From positions 1,054,001 through 1,118,000 of the forward strand of contig JBCAQO010000010.1 in NCBI GenBank assembly GCA_039111635.1: a stretch of DNA of 64,000 nt, read 5' to 3'. The translations under genes and the position numbers were made by a program. Within the stretch, counting starts at the first letter, position 1. Every line of letters starts with the position of its first letter. The DNA is from Heterobasidion occidentale (Eukaryota > Basidiomycota > Agaricomycetes > Russulales > Bondarzewiaceae). The notes below the pieces were generated by a model, which was given only the letters and a program-made list of their open reading frames with translations, was not told the origin of the DNA and did not search any database. This document shows positions 11,575 through 21,883 of the stretch, piece by piece.

Positions 11575-13907
11575 CTACGCCAACTCTTGCATGTTGACGA
11601 GCTCCGCCGCGCTGTCCATGATCCGCTGAATCGGCCACCGCTCGCCAGGGAGATGCTTCAGGTCGAGCGCGTCCCCGATCTCGTCGCACGCGATCAGCAC
11701 CGTGTCGATGTCGTCCTTCGTGTGCGACGCACTCACGCAGAAGCGCACGCGCGACGTCACGAGCGGCGTCGCGGGGTACGCGACGACGACGGTGACGATC
11801 GGCGTCGCGCGGGTGCGCATCATGCGGTGGAAGACCGCCATCTTGCCCGGGTGGAACAGCAGGAGCGGGATGATCGGCGAGTCGCTGTGCCCGTACGTGA
11901 TGAACCCGAGCTTCGCGAGCCCGCGAGAGAGGTAGCGCGAGTTGAACGCCAGCCGGCGCAGGCGCGTCATTCCCTCCGAGCCGTCGCGCAGCGTCGGCGG
12001 GAGGTCCATCCAGGTCGGAAGCAGGGACGGGTGGGCCGGGCCGGGGTGTTCCGGCCCGTCGATCATGCGCACGGTGGACAGAGAAGACGCGGACGAGTGT
12101 GGGCTGTGTCTGGCATTGGAGGGGCGACGCCCATGATGCTCGCCATGCTGGAGATGACCTGCACAAGCACGGGTGGCGGCATGGCCTCTGCGTACACACC
12201 GCCGTGGCCACGGAGGCGTAACCGGTCAATGAGCGACTTGTTACCGGAGATGTAACCGCCAGCGGCGCCGAACGACTTGTGAATGTGCCCATCAAAATAT
12301 CAATCGACTTCGGGTTGATATTGAAGTAGTCGGCGACGCCACGACCGTGCGGGCCAAGGGCACCAATCGAGTGAGCCTCGTCAACAAAGATATAGAACTG
12401 ATTGTAACGTCAATCAATGATGGCAGAGACAGGGGATCAACAGTACAGACCTTATACTTGTTCTTGAGCTCGACCATACGGGGCAAGTTGAGCAGAGTAC
12501 CCTCCATACTGTAGAGACCCTCGACGATGACCAGAATCTTCTTCCATGGGCGGTGCGTCTTCGGCTGTCCCTGACTGATGACTTCCCGCAGCAGCGTCTC
12601 GAGGTCGTCCATATTATTGTGCTTGAACATGCGAACATTAGCCCCGCTCAACCGAACGCCGTACCGGATCGAAGCGTGGTTGAGTTCGTCCGAAATGACC
12701 AGGCAACCTTTGTTGACCAACGCGGGGATGATCGTCGAGTTGGTCGCGAAACCCATAGAGCTGATGAGTGCGTCCTCCTGCCCGATGAACTTGGCGACCA
12801 GAGCCTCCGCAATAGTGTGCAGCTCGGACGAGCCGCCTTCGAGACGCGTTCCGCACGCGGACACACCGTACCGTTTCAGCCCCTCCTCGACCGCGTCTGC
12901 ACATCCGCCACGGGCCTGAGCAAACCCGAGGTAGTTGTAAGAGGAGATGTTCAGAGCGCGCGTGCGGGTGCCGGTGAGCGTGAAGTTCAGGTTGTAGTCG
13001 TCCGATTCACGGTCGAGAAGGTTGATGGTGCGTCCCGGCACGCCCGTGGCCGGATGAGAGAAACAGTCGTCAAGGCGAGTCTTGAGCCTGCGGGTATAGA
13101 ACGAGTCGAAATCTGAGTTTAGGGGAGCATAACCCTAAAAGAAAAGGAGGGAAAAGGGTCAGCTACAAAGGTCTCAGCGTAGAGGAGCTCGACGGGTTGC
13201 AAGTGTAGATAACAAGATAGCAGGAATTAAGATCCCACGATGGCCACAAAGTGAACAGGGGGTGCTGAAACCATCGAAAACAAAAATTGCACACTCACGT
13301 CATGAGGCATAAGATGGTGATAGAACCCAGGCAAGAAACGCTTTCCGAAGAAGTCGCGCAGATGGCCCAGACAGATGAGGATGATATAGGAGAGGTAGGT
13401 GGACAGCAAGACATAGTACGGCGGCTCCTGTTCCTCAGGCAGACCTATCTTGACGCCAGCAGGGTGCGCCGACGTGTACCGGAAGCTCTCGTTCGCACAA
13501 TGGCCGAACTCCGAGTGCACAGTGGTGAAGACCTGCTCGGAGGTGGGGGGGACAGGAGGCAGGGTCAACCCGTCCGCGTTGTCGGCCTCGAACTCTTCCA
13601 GCACCGTGTCCTCCGACGAGGTGGTGACGGACGACGACAGCGACAGCGCCGGCGTGACCGTGGGCGTCGTGCTGGTGTGTGCTCTGGCGCGCGCGTCCGC
13701 CTGGGAGACGGCGGCGAGGTAGGACGCAGCGCTGGTCATTCCGGAGAGAGAAGAGGAGGAGCGCTTTTTGAACATAGACTTGCTTGGAGATGAGGGGCTC
13801 CAAGCGATGGGCGACGGCATAGTAGAGAGGCGAAGGTGCTTGGGAAGGGGATGGTCGTCGTCACGAACGACGCCGGCCAGCTTCGCGACTTTCGCCTTTG
13901 ATTTCAT
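11575..13907 (-). CDS. LCB2: Serine palmitoyltransferase subunit 2 (LCB2), two apparent frameshifts
   Basis: This is the PLP-dependent subunit of serine palmitoyltransferase, which condenses serine with palmitoyl-CoA at the ER membrane as the first step of sphingolipid synthesis. Exons are 13299-13907, 12451-13134 and 11575-12397. The order is a Ser-rich N-terminus, a membrane segment ([20 protein letters not shown]), the AONS-type core ([53 protein letters not shown]) and the C-terminal domain. In exon 3 the frame breaks twice. At about 12277 the catalytic-lysine motif expected as [13 protein letters not shown] reads GTFTSRS because one A is missing. Near the CCCC run (plus 12121-12124) one C seems to be missing, after which the normal C-terminus resumes ([19 protein letters not shown]). 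No intron fits either break. The ATG at 13907 is the longest start; an internal ATG near 13828 is possible. Confidence 0.9.
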
Positions 13908-14397
13908 GTAAGTACACCTCCGACCCGTGGGTATCTCCTGCCATATGCGGTAACTCCGCCCAGCTTATTGCCGCGGGAGGGGCCTGGATGGGCGTCTATA
14001 GGTCCGCGCCTAATAAGCCTGACATGCCTCTGCTGAGTCCGACGGCAGCTCGGCCCCTCTATCGCTCGCACAGACCACGCTGCAATCGTATCTAACTTAA
14101 CTGAAAACCAGCCATCGTATTCGGATACACACCAAGTAGGTACGTCGCTACATAACCATTCAGTCGTCTACAGTAATCGTGTGCCGCAGTTCGACAAGTG
14201 AGCGGGCTGGCGTATTAGGATCCAGAGAATTTACCGTGAGGAGAAAAGGAGGAAATGAATCGTATGATAATAGAATGCAGGTCTACGAGGTATGTCTGTT
14301 GTCTGTCTTGCCTTCTCTGTCCGGAACACAACCAATCGCGAACGGCATCTTCTAGCTGCTAGGAGTCGAGGCACCCCAGGCGCGGATTAGGAGCTTT

Positions 14398-16759
14398 TCA
14401 GAACGTCTCGCCGCGCCCGATCGTGGTGACCTGCAAGGCCAAGCAAAAAAAAAAGCCTTCAGCGCCGACGTCGCCGATTCAGGTAATGAACAGCACTAAC
14501 CTTGAACCCGATCTTGCGCAGAGCGTCCGCGTCGATGATCATCCGGCCATCAAAGACGAACGCGGGCTTGTTCATGGTGCCGTACACCGCTGGCCAGTCA
14601 ATCTCGCGGAACTCGTTCCACTCGGTCGCGATCACCACCGCCTCGCTGTTCTTGGACGCCTCGAGCGCGCTCGGGGCGATCGTGACCTGCGTCTTGACTT
14701 AGAACCGACAGAAGGTCAGCATGTCGACGCGGGCCGCGAGATGCAGGGGCACACGCACTGGTCTCCACAGGCATGTCGGGGATAGCCTCGGCGAGGTCGA
14801 GCCAAATCTGCTCGGCGGACACTTGCGGGTCGTAGATCGTTACGCGGGCCTTCTCAGAGAGGAAGTCGCGGACGAGCGAGATCGCGGGAGACTCGCGGGT
14901 GTCGCCGGTGTCGGCCTTGAACGCAAACCCAAGGACGGTGATGCGCTACCGACGACAACGCAAAAAGGAAACAGGCACGAGCATCATGAGAACCCGATGC
15001 AGCAGAGCACTCGCGAAAACGCCCACCTTGCCCGTGATGGTGTTGAACAACGTGTCCACGACCGTCTTCGAGAACCGGCGCTTCTGGTACTCGTTCATGA
15101 TGACGACTTGCCGCCAGTACGCCGCGACTTCGGGCAGGTGCAGGCTCTCGCTCAGGTACACGAGGTTCAGGATGTCCTTCTGGAAGCACGACCCGCCGAA
15201 CCCGACCGACGCGCGCAGGAACTTGGGCCCGACGCGCGAGTCCTTGCCGACTGCGTGCGCGACCTCGTCGATGTTCGCGCCCGTCGCCTCGCAGATCGCG
15301 GAGAGCGCGTTGATGGAGGAGATGCGCTGCGCGAGCATCGCGTTCGCCGCGAGCTTGGACAGCTCAGACGACCAGAGCCCGACAGTCAAGATACGGTCCT
15401 TCCTGTATCACCAAGTCATTAGAATCCTACGCGTGGGCATGCAGCGCGGATTGAAGTGCTCACGGGACCCAGTTCGCGTAAACCTGCGCGAGAGACGTGC
15501 ATGCGTCCTTGCCCTCCTGCGTCTGCAGCGAGCCGATCAACACGCGGTCGGGGCTGAACAGGTCAGCGATGGCGGTACCCTCCGCAAGGAACTCCGGGTT
15601 GGAAAGGATGTCGAAGCGGCATCCGGGCTTAGAGTTCGCCTCGAGGATGGTGCGCATCGACTCCGCGGTGCGGCATGGCACCGTCGATTTCTCGACGACG
15701 ATCTTGGACGAAGTGGCTACGGCGGCGATACGCCGTGTTGCGAGTTCCACGTAGCTAGAGTGTAAAAAGGTGACGTGAGCGATTTAGCGCCGCTGAGGGA
15801 TTACGACGGATGGGAGAAAGGACGGATAGAAGGCAGAGAACATGAGATCAGAAATCGAGACCTATGCCTGGACATAGCGCGCTGGCCAAGTGACCGAGTT
15901 CAACGCATGGCTACTTCAGGTAGGCTCGGTGTTTTCAGCACCAGCTGCAGCATTACACATCGCACGCGTGCCAGCCATAGCCAGCACGAGAGGCGGCCAT
16001 GCAAGTGCAACGCCGACGTCAGGATTGTGCGGAGCCGAGACGGGAACAATCGAATGGAACGAAAGGGGATACAAGATCACTTGTGTCATGACACACGTCT
16101 TTGCGCTGATTGCCGTGTGAATGTGGGACATGTCTTGAAGGAGCAGACTGCCTCTAGGGGAAGGACTGCAATATCGCGCTCCGAAACGAGAACGCGCCTC
16201 CCACTGGCGAATTTGAGGCTGAATTCGCCCGCAGCGCTACAGCGCAGAGAAAAGTTTACACAGCGCGAAAACCGCACGTACTTGAGATCCGCAGCGAAGC
16301 CGGCCCCGACGCCGCTCTTCTTCGTGGGCGTGTTCACGCTGACGAAGATAAGGTCGGCCTCCCGAATAGCGAGATCGACGTCGGTGGAGAAGAAGAGGTT
16401 GCGGCCGCGGGCCTGCTTGACGACGTCGACGAGTCCGGGCTCGTAGATGGGGAGGGCGAAGTCGGGGCTGTTCCAGGCGTCGATGCGGGCCTGGTTGAGA
16501 TCAACGATGGTGACGGCGATGTTGGGGCACTTGAGCGCGATCACGGCACACGTTGGGCCGCCTGAGGGGACCAGGTGAGGGCTTGAGCGGACAGAGAAAG
16601 CGCAACGGCGCGCGTTTTCGACTCACCGACGTATCCAGCACCGACTGTGTGCGCGAATGGGGAAGACACGGAGGAGGTCAGCTAAGTCCGGAGATGGCAG
16701 CGCGATGTGCTGGAGAGACACGCACTGCAGCAGATTTTGTTGACTTTGACGGGGGCCAT
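14398..16759 (-). CDS. UGD1: UDP-glucose 6-dehydrogenase
   Basis: It oxidises UDP-glucose to UDP-glucuronate with two NAD+, supplying glucuronate and, after decarboxylation, UDP-xylose for cell-wall and capsule-like glycans in the cytosol. Eight exons on the minus strand join without a break: 16726-16759, 16627-16644, 16561 down to 16282, 15754 to 15464, 15402 to 15027, 14945 to 14759, 14697 to 14501 and 14430 to 14398. Visible landmarks are the Rossmann motif [15 protein letters not shown] (assembled from exons 1-3), [29 protein letters not shown], the catalytic cysteine in [29 protein letters not shown], and the end [10 protein letters not shown]. Exon 2 is only 18 nt, and the third intron (15755-16281) is 527 nt against about 50-110 nt for most others. 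All key residues are present, so the gene looks functional. Confidence 0.95.
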
Positions 16760-16764
16760 TGGAG

Positions 16765-16835
16765 AGACGGTTGTGGTGGTGTGGGAGAGAGGAGGGGTAG
16801 GAGAAGGGGAGGTGTGGTGGAGAGGATATTAATCG
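16765..16835 (-). promoter_or_regulatory. Pyrimidine-rich upstream tract of the UDP-glucose dehydrogenase gene
   Basis: Read on the minus strand, the bases just upstream of the ATG at 16759 are almost pure C/T with interspersed CACCACA. Such CT-rich tracts commonly mark transcription start regions of well expressed fungal genes. No clear TATA box is seen. Confidence 0.45.
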
Positions 16836-16839
16836 ACTG

Positions 16840-18290
16840 ATATTTCGACTATAAGTTAGACGCTCGGACCCCGTTTCAACTTCCGTGCCGCAGCCACTGC
16901 CGAAGGGGCTTGGCACGCCTAACCTCGCTCTCTTCCCCCGCTCCTCTGCCAGAAATTCATACAAATTCGACATCATCTCCCTGCATCACTTCAACCGCTC
17001 TCACACTTCCATTGCCGATTTTCTGTAACCGCAACAATATCAGAGAATCAAAGGACTGGATATCGATTCAATCTCGTCACCTCATGGCTCATTGTGGCTT
17101 CAGCCGATACGTGGTGCATTTGTATGTGTGCTCCGGGCAGTGACACGCCGGCATCGCATATCCGCCAAGTCAGTAATCGAGCATGTTGTGTCAGTGCGGT
17201 GGGTGTATACCGGGTTCTGGAGGCTTTTGAGAGCAGGCATCAACGCTAACTTTGACGTCATGGAAACCCCATCTATAGCTGACAGAACAATACCAGCCTG
17301 GAAGCCACGACTTGTGTTTCATGCCCGGCCTTGCACACGGCATGAACTTAATCGCTCTTTGGTATCGACGTGTTCAACATGGTGACGCTTCACCACCTTG
17401 TATTGCTTTGCGATTATAACGCGATCGGACTACATCAGCATTTTTCTCTCATTGCAGAGGATCTTTGTATACTGCTCTGTGGTATTTCTATCTCCTTATG
17501 CGTCTGACATCGCTAAAGCATCTGTCTGCTTATTAGTGCCGTTCAGGCTCCACGTTTGTTATGTCTTATAGCTTCAGGCTGTGATACATTTCGTCACCGG
17601 TCAACTTCTGATGAGACTTGATCGAACACGCGAACATTTGTCCCGTGCACGACATGCTCTTTTTTGGAGTATGCGGACAAGCCGTTCTGTTCGCCCACCA
17701 AAGCAGCGCCGTCTTCCTGTCTCGTTGTGCTTGAGCACATTTCCTTACTGGTTCCCAAAAACACATATCACGCCTTGTCTCGCACCTCGTATTGCACCTC
17801 ATCGACGAGAGCATTGTCTCACAGCACGGCCTCCACCCACATTCCAGTTGCATTGTCTTTTCAGCGACATGTTTTATCGCATGTGACACGAGCTGTCCTT
17901 CTATATCGGTGACATTGTCGGCCAGTCCACTGATTTTGCGGTGCCGGCGCGCATTGACTCATGCTACTCAAATACCATGCTTCTTCAACTGCGTTAGGAT
18001 TAAGCTCTTGCAGCCAGTGTGCTTCTCCATCTTGGAAGTCTACAGCAGCTTTGACTCCCACTGGTATATGACCCACACGAGGTCTTCTCTAACCCACATG
18101 AAGTCCTCTCCAATCCACATACTTCCGACGTAGTGCTGTAGGAGACTGACGTGCAGCCTTCACGCCTCTATAAGTCGCTGATATGATGTCCTTTTCATCC
18201 TCATAACGACCCACAATCGCAAAGTAGGCCTTGCATGGGCGTTCCGCCAACCTCGATTTACCTTTTTTTATTTTGTATAGATTACACTGT
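16840..18290. other. Intergenic, 1.4 kb without a recognisable gene
   Basis: I see only short frames without domains. The single structured item is an imperfect 21-bp direct repeat at 18071-18120. The left end contains the upstream region of the UDP-glucose dehydrogenase gene. Confidence 0.45.
18071..18120. repeat. Imperfect 21-bp tandem repeat
   Basis: Two adjacent 21-nt units (18071-18091 and 18092-18112) share the pattern ACCCACAygArGTCyTCTCyA, followed by a partial third unit ATCCACAT. The copies differ at four positions. Confidence 0.6.
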
Positions 18291-18291
18291 A

Positions 18292-19041
18292 ATGCCAAGT
18301 ACCGCCGCATACGTTCACGGACATCAGGAGCCGGTCTTGCAGCTGCACTCCTGGCGCACTGCAGCCAACTCGGCCGCGTACCTGCTCCCGTCTCTCGAGC
18401 CACACATGCACATTTTAGACATTGGCTGTGGGCCTGGCACCATCACCATCGACCTCGCCACTTTAGTGCCCCAGGGACAGGTCGTCGGCCTCGAGCTCAC
18501 GCTAGAGCCCCTCGAGCGCGCGAGCGCGATCGCCACTGAGCGCGGCATCAACAACGTCCGCTTCGTCACCGGCGACGCGCACGCGCTCCCCTTCCCGGAC
18601 GCCTCGTTCGACGTCGTGCACGCGCACCAGGTGCTCCAGCACCTGCGCGACGCGGACGTCGGGAGCATGGTCTAGTACCCCGAATCGGAGGCGATTTCCG
18701 CGTGGCGCGCGCTGCACTGCCAGGTTTCGCGCGCGGACGGCGGGCACCCCGAGGGCGGGCGCCGCCTGCTCGCGTGGGCGCTCGAGGCTGGGTTCGGCCG
18801 GGCGGACGTCGCGGCGAGCGCGGGGACGTGGTGCTTTAGCACGCCGGAGGAGCGCGCATACTGGGGCGGGCTGATGGCGGACAGGATGGTCGGTTCGGGC
18901 TTTGCGGAGGGAGCCATTGAGGGTGGGTACGCGGGCGCAGAGGAGCTCGCGCGGATTGCGCAGGGGTTTCGAGAATGGAGTGGCCAAGAGGACGGGTGGT
19001 TTGGAGTTCTCCATAGTGAGATCGTCTGTCGGGTTGCGTAG
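18292..19041 (+). pseudogene. Decayed class I SAM-dependent methyltransferase
   Basis: The frame starting MPSTAAYVHGHQEPVL carries the SAM-binding motif I HILDIGCGPGTITIDLA, then GQVVGLELT, VRFVTGDAHALPFPDASFDV and HAHQVLQHLRDAD, as in the UbiE/COQ5-like methyltransferase group. Two lesions follow. The segment that normally holds the helix and strand after motif III (an REMRRV..KPGG-type stretch) is missing, so HLRD runs straight into DVGSMV. Then TAG at 18673-18675 stands where a Trp is expected (MV-stop-YPESE). After the stop the same frame continues undisturbed to a normal C-terminus (WCFSTPEERAYWGGLMADR, QEDGWFGVLHSEIVCRVA) and TAG at 19039-19041. The gene has no introns, unlike its neighbours. 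Deletion plus stop make a functional enzyme unlikely. Confidence 0.85.
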
Positions 19042-19300
19042 TCCGTATCTCCTTTTCTTGTCTGTCTCCAATGCTGAATATCAAGTTGCCTCGCTTTCGA
19101 TGTAGCCGTTGAGCATCTCTCTAAGGACGGCACCAGGAAAGCTGATCTGGTCAATCATAAGAAGACTGAAAGGTCATAGCCTTTTAGTGATGTATCGTAT
19201 GTATGCCATAGATTTACTCATGAGACTTGAGATAATACATCACTTTACTCAGTCCAGGAAATGTATATATATTGCCCTTGTTGATGCTGATACTGTCCAA

Positions 19301-19375
19301 TGACGCAGTGGCTAAAACTGCTGTTGCCAGCCAAGGCCCGAGGTCTTTTGGTTCGATTCCCCCTCGGTGAATCTG
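19301..19375 (+). other. tRNA-like Pol III promoter (possible SINE head)
   Basis: The segment contains an A-box-like TGGCTAAAACTGCTG (from 19309) and, about 30 nt later, a perfect B box GGTTCGATTCC (19350-19360). It does not fold into a full cloverleaf: the T stem is not self-complementary and no anticodon arm is clear. CCGAGG and CCTCGG flank the B box instead. A tRNA-derived SINE remnant is the likeliest reading; a strongly decayed tRNA gene is the alternative. Confidence 0.35.
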
Positions 19376-19807
19376 TTGTCCGATTTTTTGGGTCGCGGGA
19401 ACCTTACATACACCAACTTCCAAAAAAGTCTGCTAGCTATTAGGCCTATTAGGTCTGGCCACACCTCTAGCCAAATGTCTCTAGATGACATCGGCTCCTG
19501 GGACAACTGGGAACTTGGGCTCAGCTATGGTTTTGCTGATGCATGATGCATCGATGGTTGAAGGGATCATTCGCCAATCCAGAGGTTTGAGACTGGTTTG
19601 AGTGACTTGCTACATTTCAGATAAAGGATAAATCTGAATATTGTCTCGTTTTGTGTCAAATCTGTCCATATTGGTCCACACTATGGGGAATTTCACCCAA
19701 GTGAGGTCCGTAGATCCGTGCCTATCCTGTGCGCCCACACGGCGCAATGCGTTCGAAATAATCGCAAATCGATTGGCTTTCACATCGCTTCACCTTTGTC
19801 CACGACC

Positions 19808-21883
19808 ATGCCAGCACCTGTGGAATTCTTGAAGTTTGTGGATGGACACGAGGAGGAGTTCATTCAGCGCCTCGCGAGCGCTGTAGAGATCCCCAGGTCA
19901 GTCTCTTGGTCAGATCTGAGGATATTGCCTCTGTAATCTTGCAGTCGCTGGGCATCCGAATCCAAATATTTGCGTGCGGCGCGGGAAGACATGAAACTAA
20001 CAGCGCTCCTCTGACATTTTGATCTAATCATACCGATCAGATGCACTGACAATGCGCACACAGTATCTCTGGCGATCCCGCATATCGCAAAGATGTCTTC
20101 AGAATGGCCGAATTCCTCGAATCGCAGCTCCAAACCTACGGTGTGGAAACGAAGTCTGTCCCGCTAGGCTCGCACACGCTCGATGGCCAGGAGCTCGAGC
20201 TCCCTCCTGCTATCTTGGGCCGGATCGGTAACGACAAGAACAAGAAGACCATCCTCATCTATGGCCATTTCGACGTCCAGCCTGTACGCACGCCTCCTCT
20301 TACTGATCGCGCCCCAATGATGATATGTGCCTGACGCCACCTCGCAGGCGGAGCTGTCCGATGGCTGGTCGTATCCTCCTTTCAAGCTCACCCGCGACGA
20401 GGCCACGGGGCGACTATACGGACGCGGCTCGTCGGACGACAAGGGGCCTGTCCTCGGCTGGATTAACGTCCTGCACGCTCACCAGGCGCTGAAGATCCCT
20501 CTGCCCGTCAACCTGCGCTTCTGCTTTGAGGGGATGGAGGAGAGCGGCAGTGAGGGCCTCGACGAGCTCATCATCAGCGAGGTGCAGAAGGGCGAGCAGG
20601 GCTTCTTCGACAACGTCGACTGCGTCTGCATTGTGCGTCTTCATTTTATCCACATTTTTGCCACGTTTCACGCTGGGTCATGACCTTGATTGTTGGGAAT
20701 CGTAGTCCGACAACTATTGGCTCAACACTCGCACCCCGTGTCTGACTTATGGCCTGCGCGGGCTCACTTACTTCAAGGTTACGGTCTCTGGACCAGCTAA
20801 GGATCTTCACTCTGGCGTGTTTGGCAGGATGGTGCACGAGCCGATGACGGACCTCGTCATGCTGATGAGCAAGCTCGTCGATATCAATGGAAACATTCTC
20901 ATCCCCGGCGTCGACGAGATGGTTGCGAAGCCTACAGATGAGGAAAGGTGAGGACTTGTCCTTGTCGGCTTCTCGTTTTCACGTATTTTGTTCTTATCCT
21001 ACGATGATTCACAGAGCGCTGTACAACGGTCTCGATTACTCCATCGCAGACGTCGAACAGTCGGCCGGCGGCTCCATCGCGCTGAGTGCAGACAAGGCGG
21101 ACGTGCTCATGGGCCGCATGCGCTCGCCGTCGCTCTCTTTGCACGGAATCGAAGGTGCCTTCTACGGCGCGGGTGCCAAGACCGTCATCCCTGCCAAAGT
21201 GTCAGGAAAGTTCAGCATCCGGTAAGGTCGAATTCCATGCACGCCTGCTCGAATATTCCCCTCTCATCTATCTTCGTCCTTCGTCCTTCGGTCTGGCAGG
21301 CTCGTCCCTCCGCAGACCCCCGAGAAAGTCGATCCGCTGGTCTACAAGTACCTGGACGCGGAGTTCAAGAAGCTGAAGAGCAAGAACACGCTCACCGTCG
21401 AGCAGCTGCACGGCGGAAAGCCGTGGGTCGAGAACCACGAGCACTGGAACTACGAGGCTGCCAAACGCGCCACCGAGGTAAATGCCACCTCCGCTCTGCT
21501 GTCACATTTCCAGGAGGACTGTCAAATGGCTGACTGAGAATGAAACAGCAAATTTACAAGCAGACTCCCGATTTGACGCGCGAGGGTGGGTCGATCCCCG
21601 TGACGCTGACATTTGCCGAGGCGCTCGGTGTGAACGTCCTGTTGCTCCCGATGGGCCGTGGAGATGATGGTGCACAGTAAGCTCTAGTTCTCGCTCTCGT
21701 GACGCCGACACCCATCGCCCTTGTAGCTCCACCAACGAGAAACTGGACAAATCCAACTATATTGAAGGGGTCAGTTGCTTCTTGTTCTTTTGAATTGCTC
21801 TGTGTTCATTCCTCGTCGTTGCTCATCTGCTGCAGACTAAGCTGCTCGGCACGTACCTTTATGAAGCCGCAGCTGCGCAGTAG
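19808..21883 (+). CDS. DUG1: Cys-Gly metallodipeptidase (M20 family, DUG1-like)
   Basis: This is an M20 metallopeptidase of the carnosinase/CNDP2 group; the yeast homolog Dug1 hydrolyses Cys-Gly in cytosolic glutathione turnover. Nine exons join cleanly: 19808-19896, 20064-20283, 20348-20632, 20706-20947, 21015-21221, 21300-21477, 21549-21676, 21727-21769 and 21836-21883. Metal ligands and catalytic residues are visible: YGHFDVQPA, the Asp in [10 protein letters not shown], the Glu pair in [18 protein letters not shown] and the His in GRGDDGAHSTNEK. The dimerisation-domain signature DLHSGVFGR is present. The length (about 480 residues) is normal for the family. The first intron (167 nt) is longer than the rest. 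No defect is seen. Confidence 0.95.

Noticed and set aside
11587..12255. 222-codon plus-strand frame rich in Arg and Val
   Set aside because: It is the antisense shadow of LCB2 exon 3, whose GC-rich codons keep the opposite strand open; it has no start context or domain.
14721..15765. Long plus-strand frames of 233 and 288 codons
   Set aside because: They lie opposite the coding exons of UDP-glucose dehydrogenase and have Arg/Val-rich antisense composition.
19301..19375. Genuine tRNA gene
   Set aside because: The B box is perfect, but the T stem does not pair, no acceptor stem can be closed and no anticodon arm is evident.
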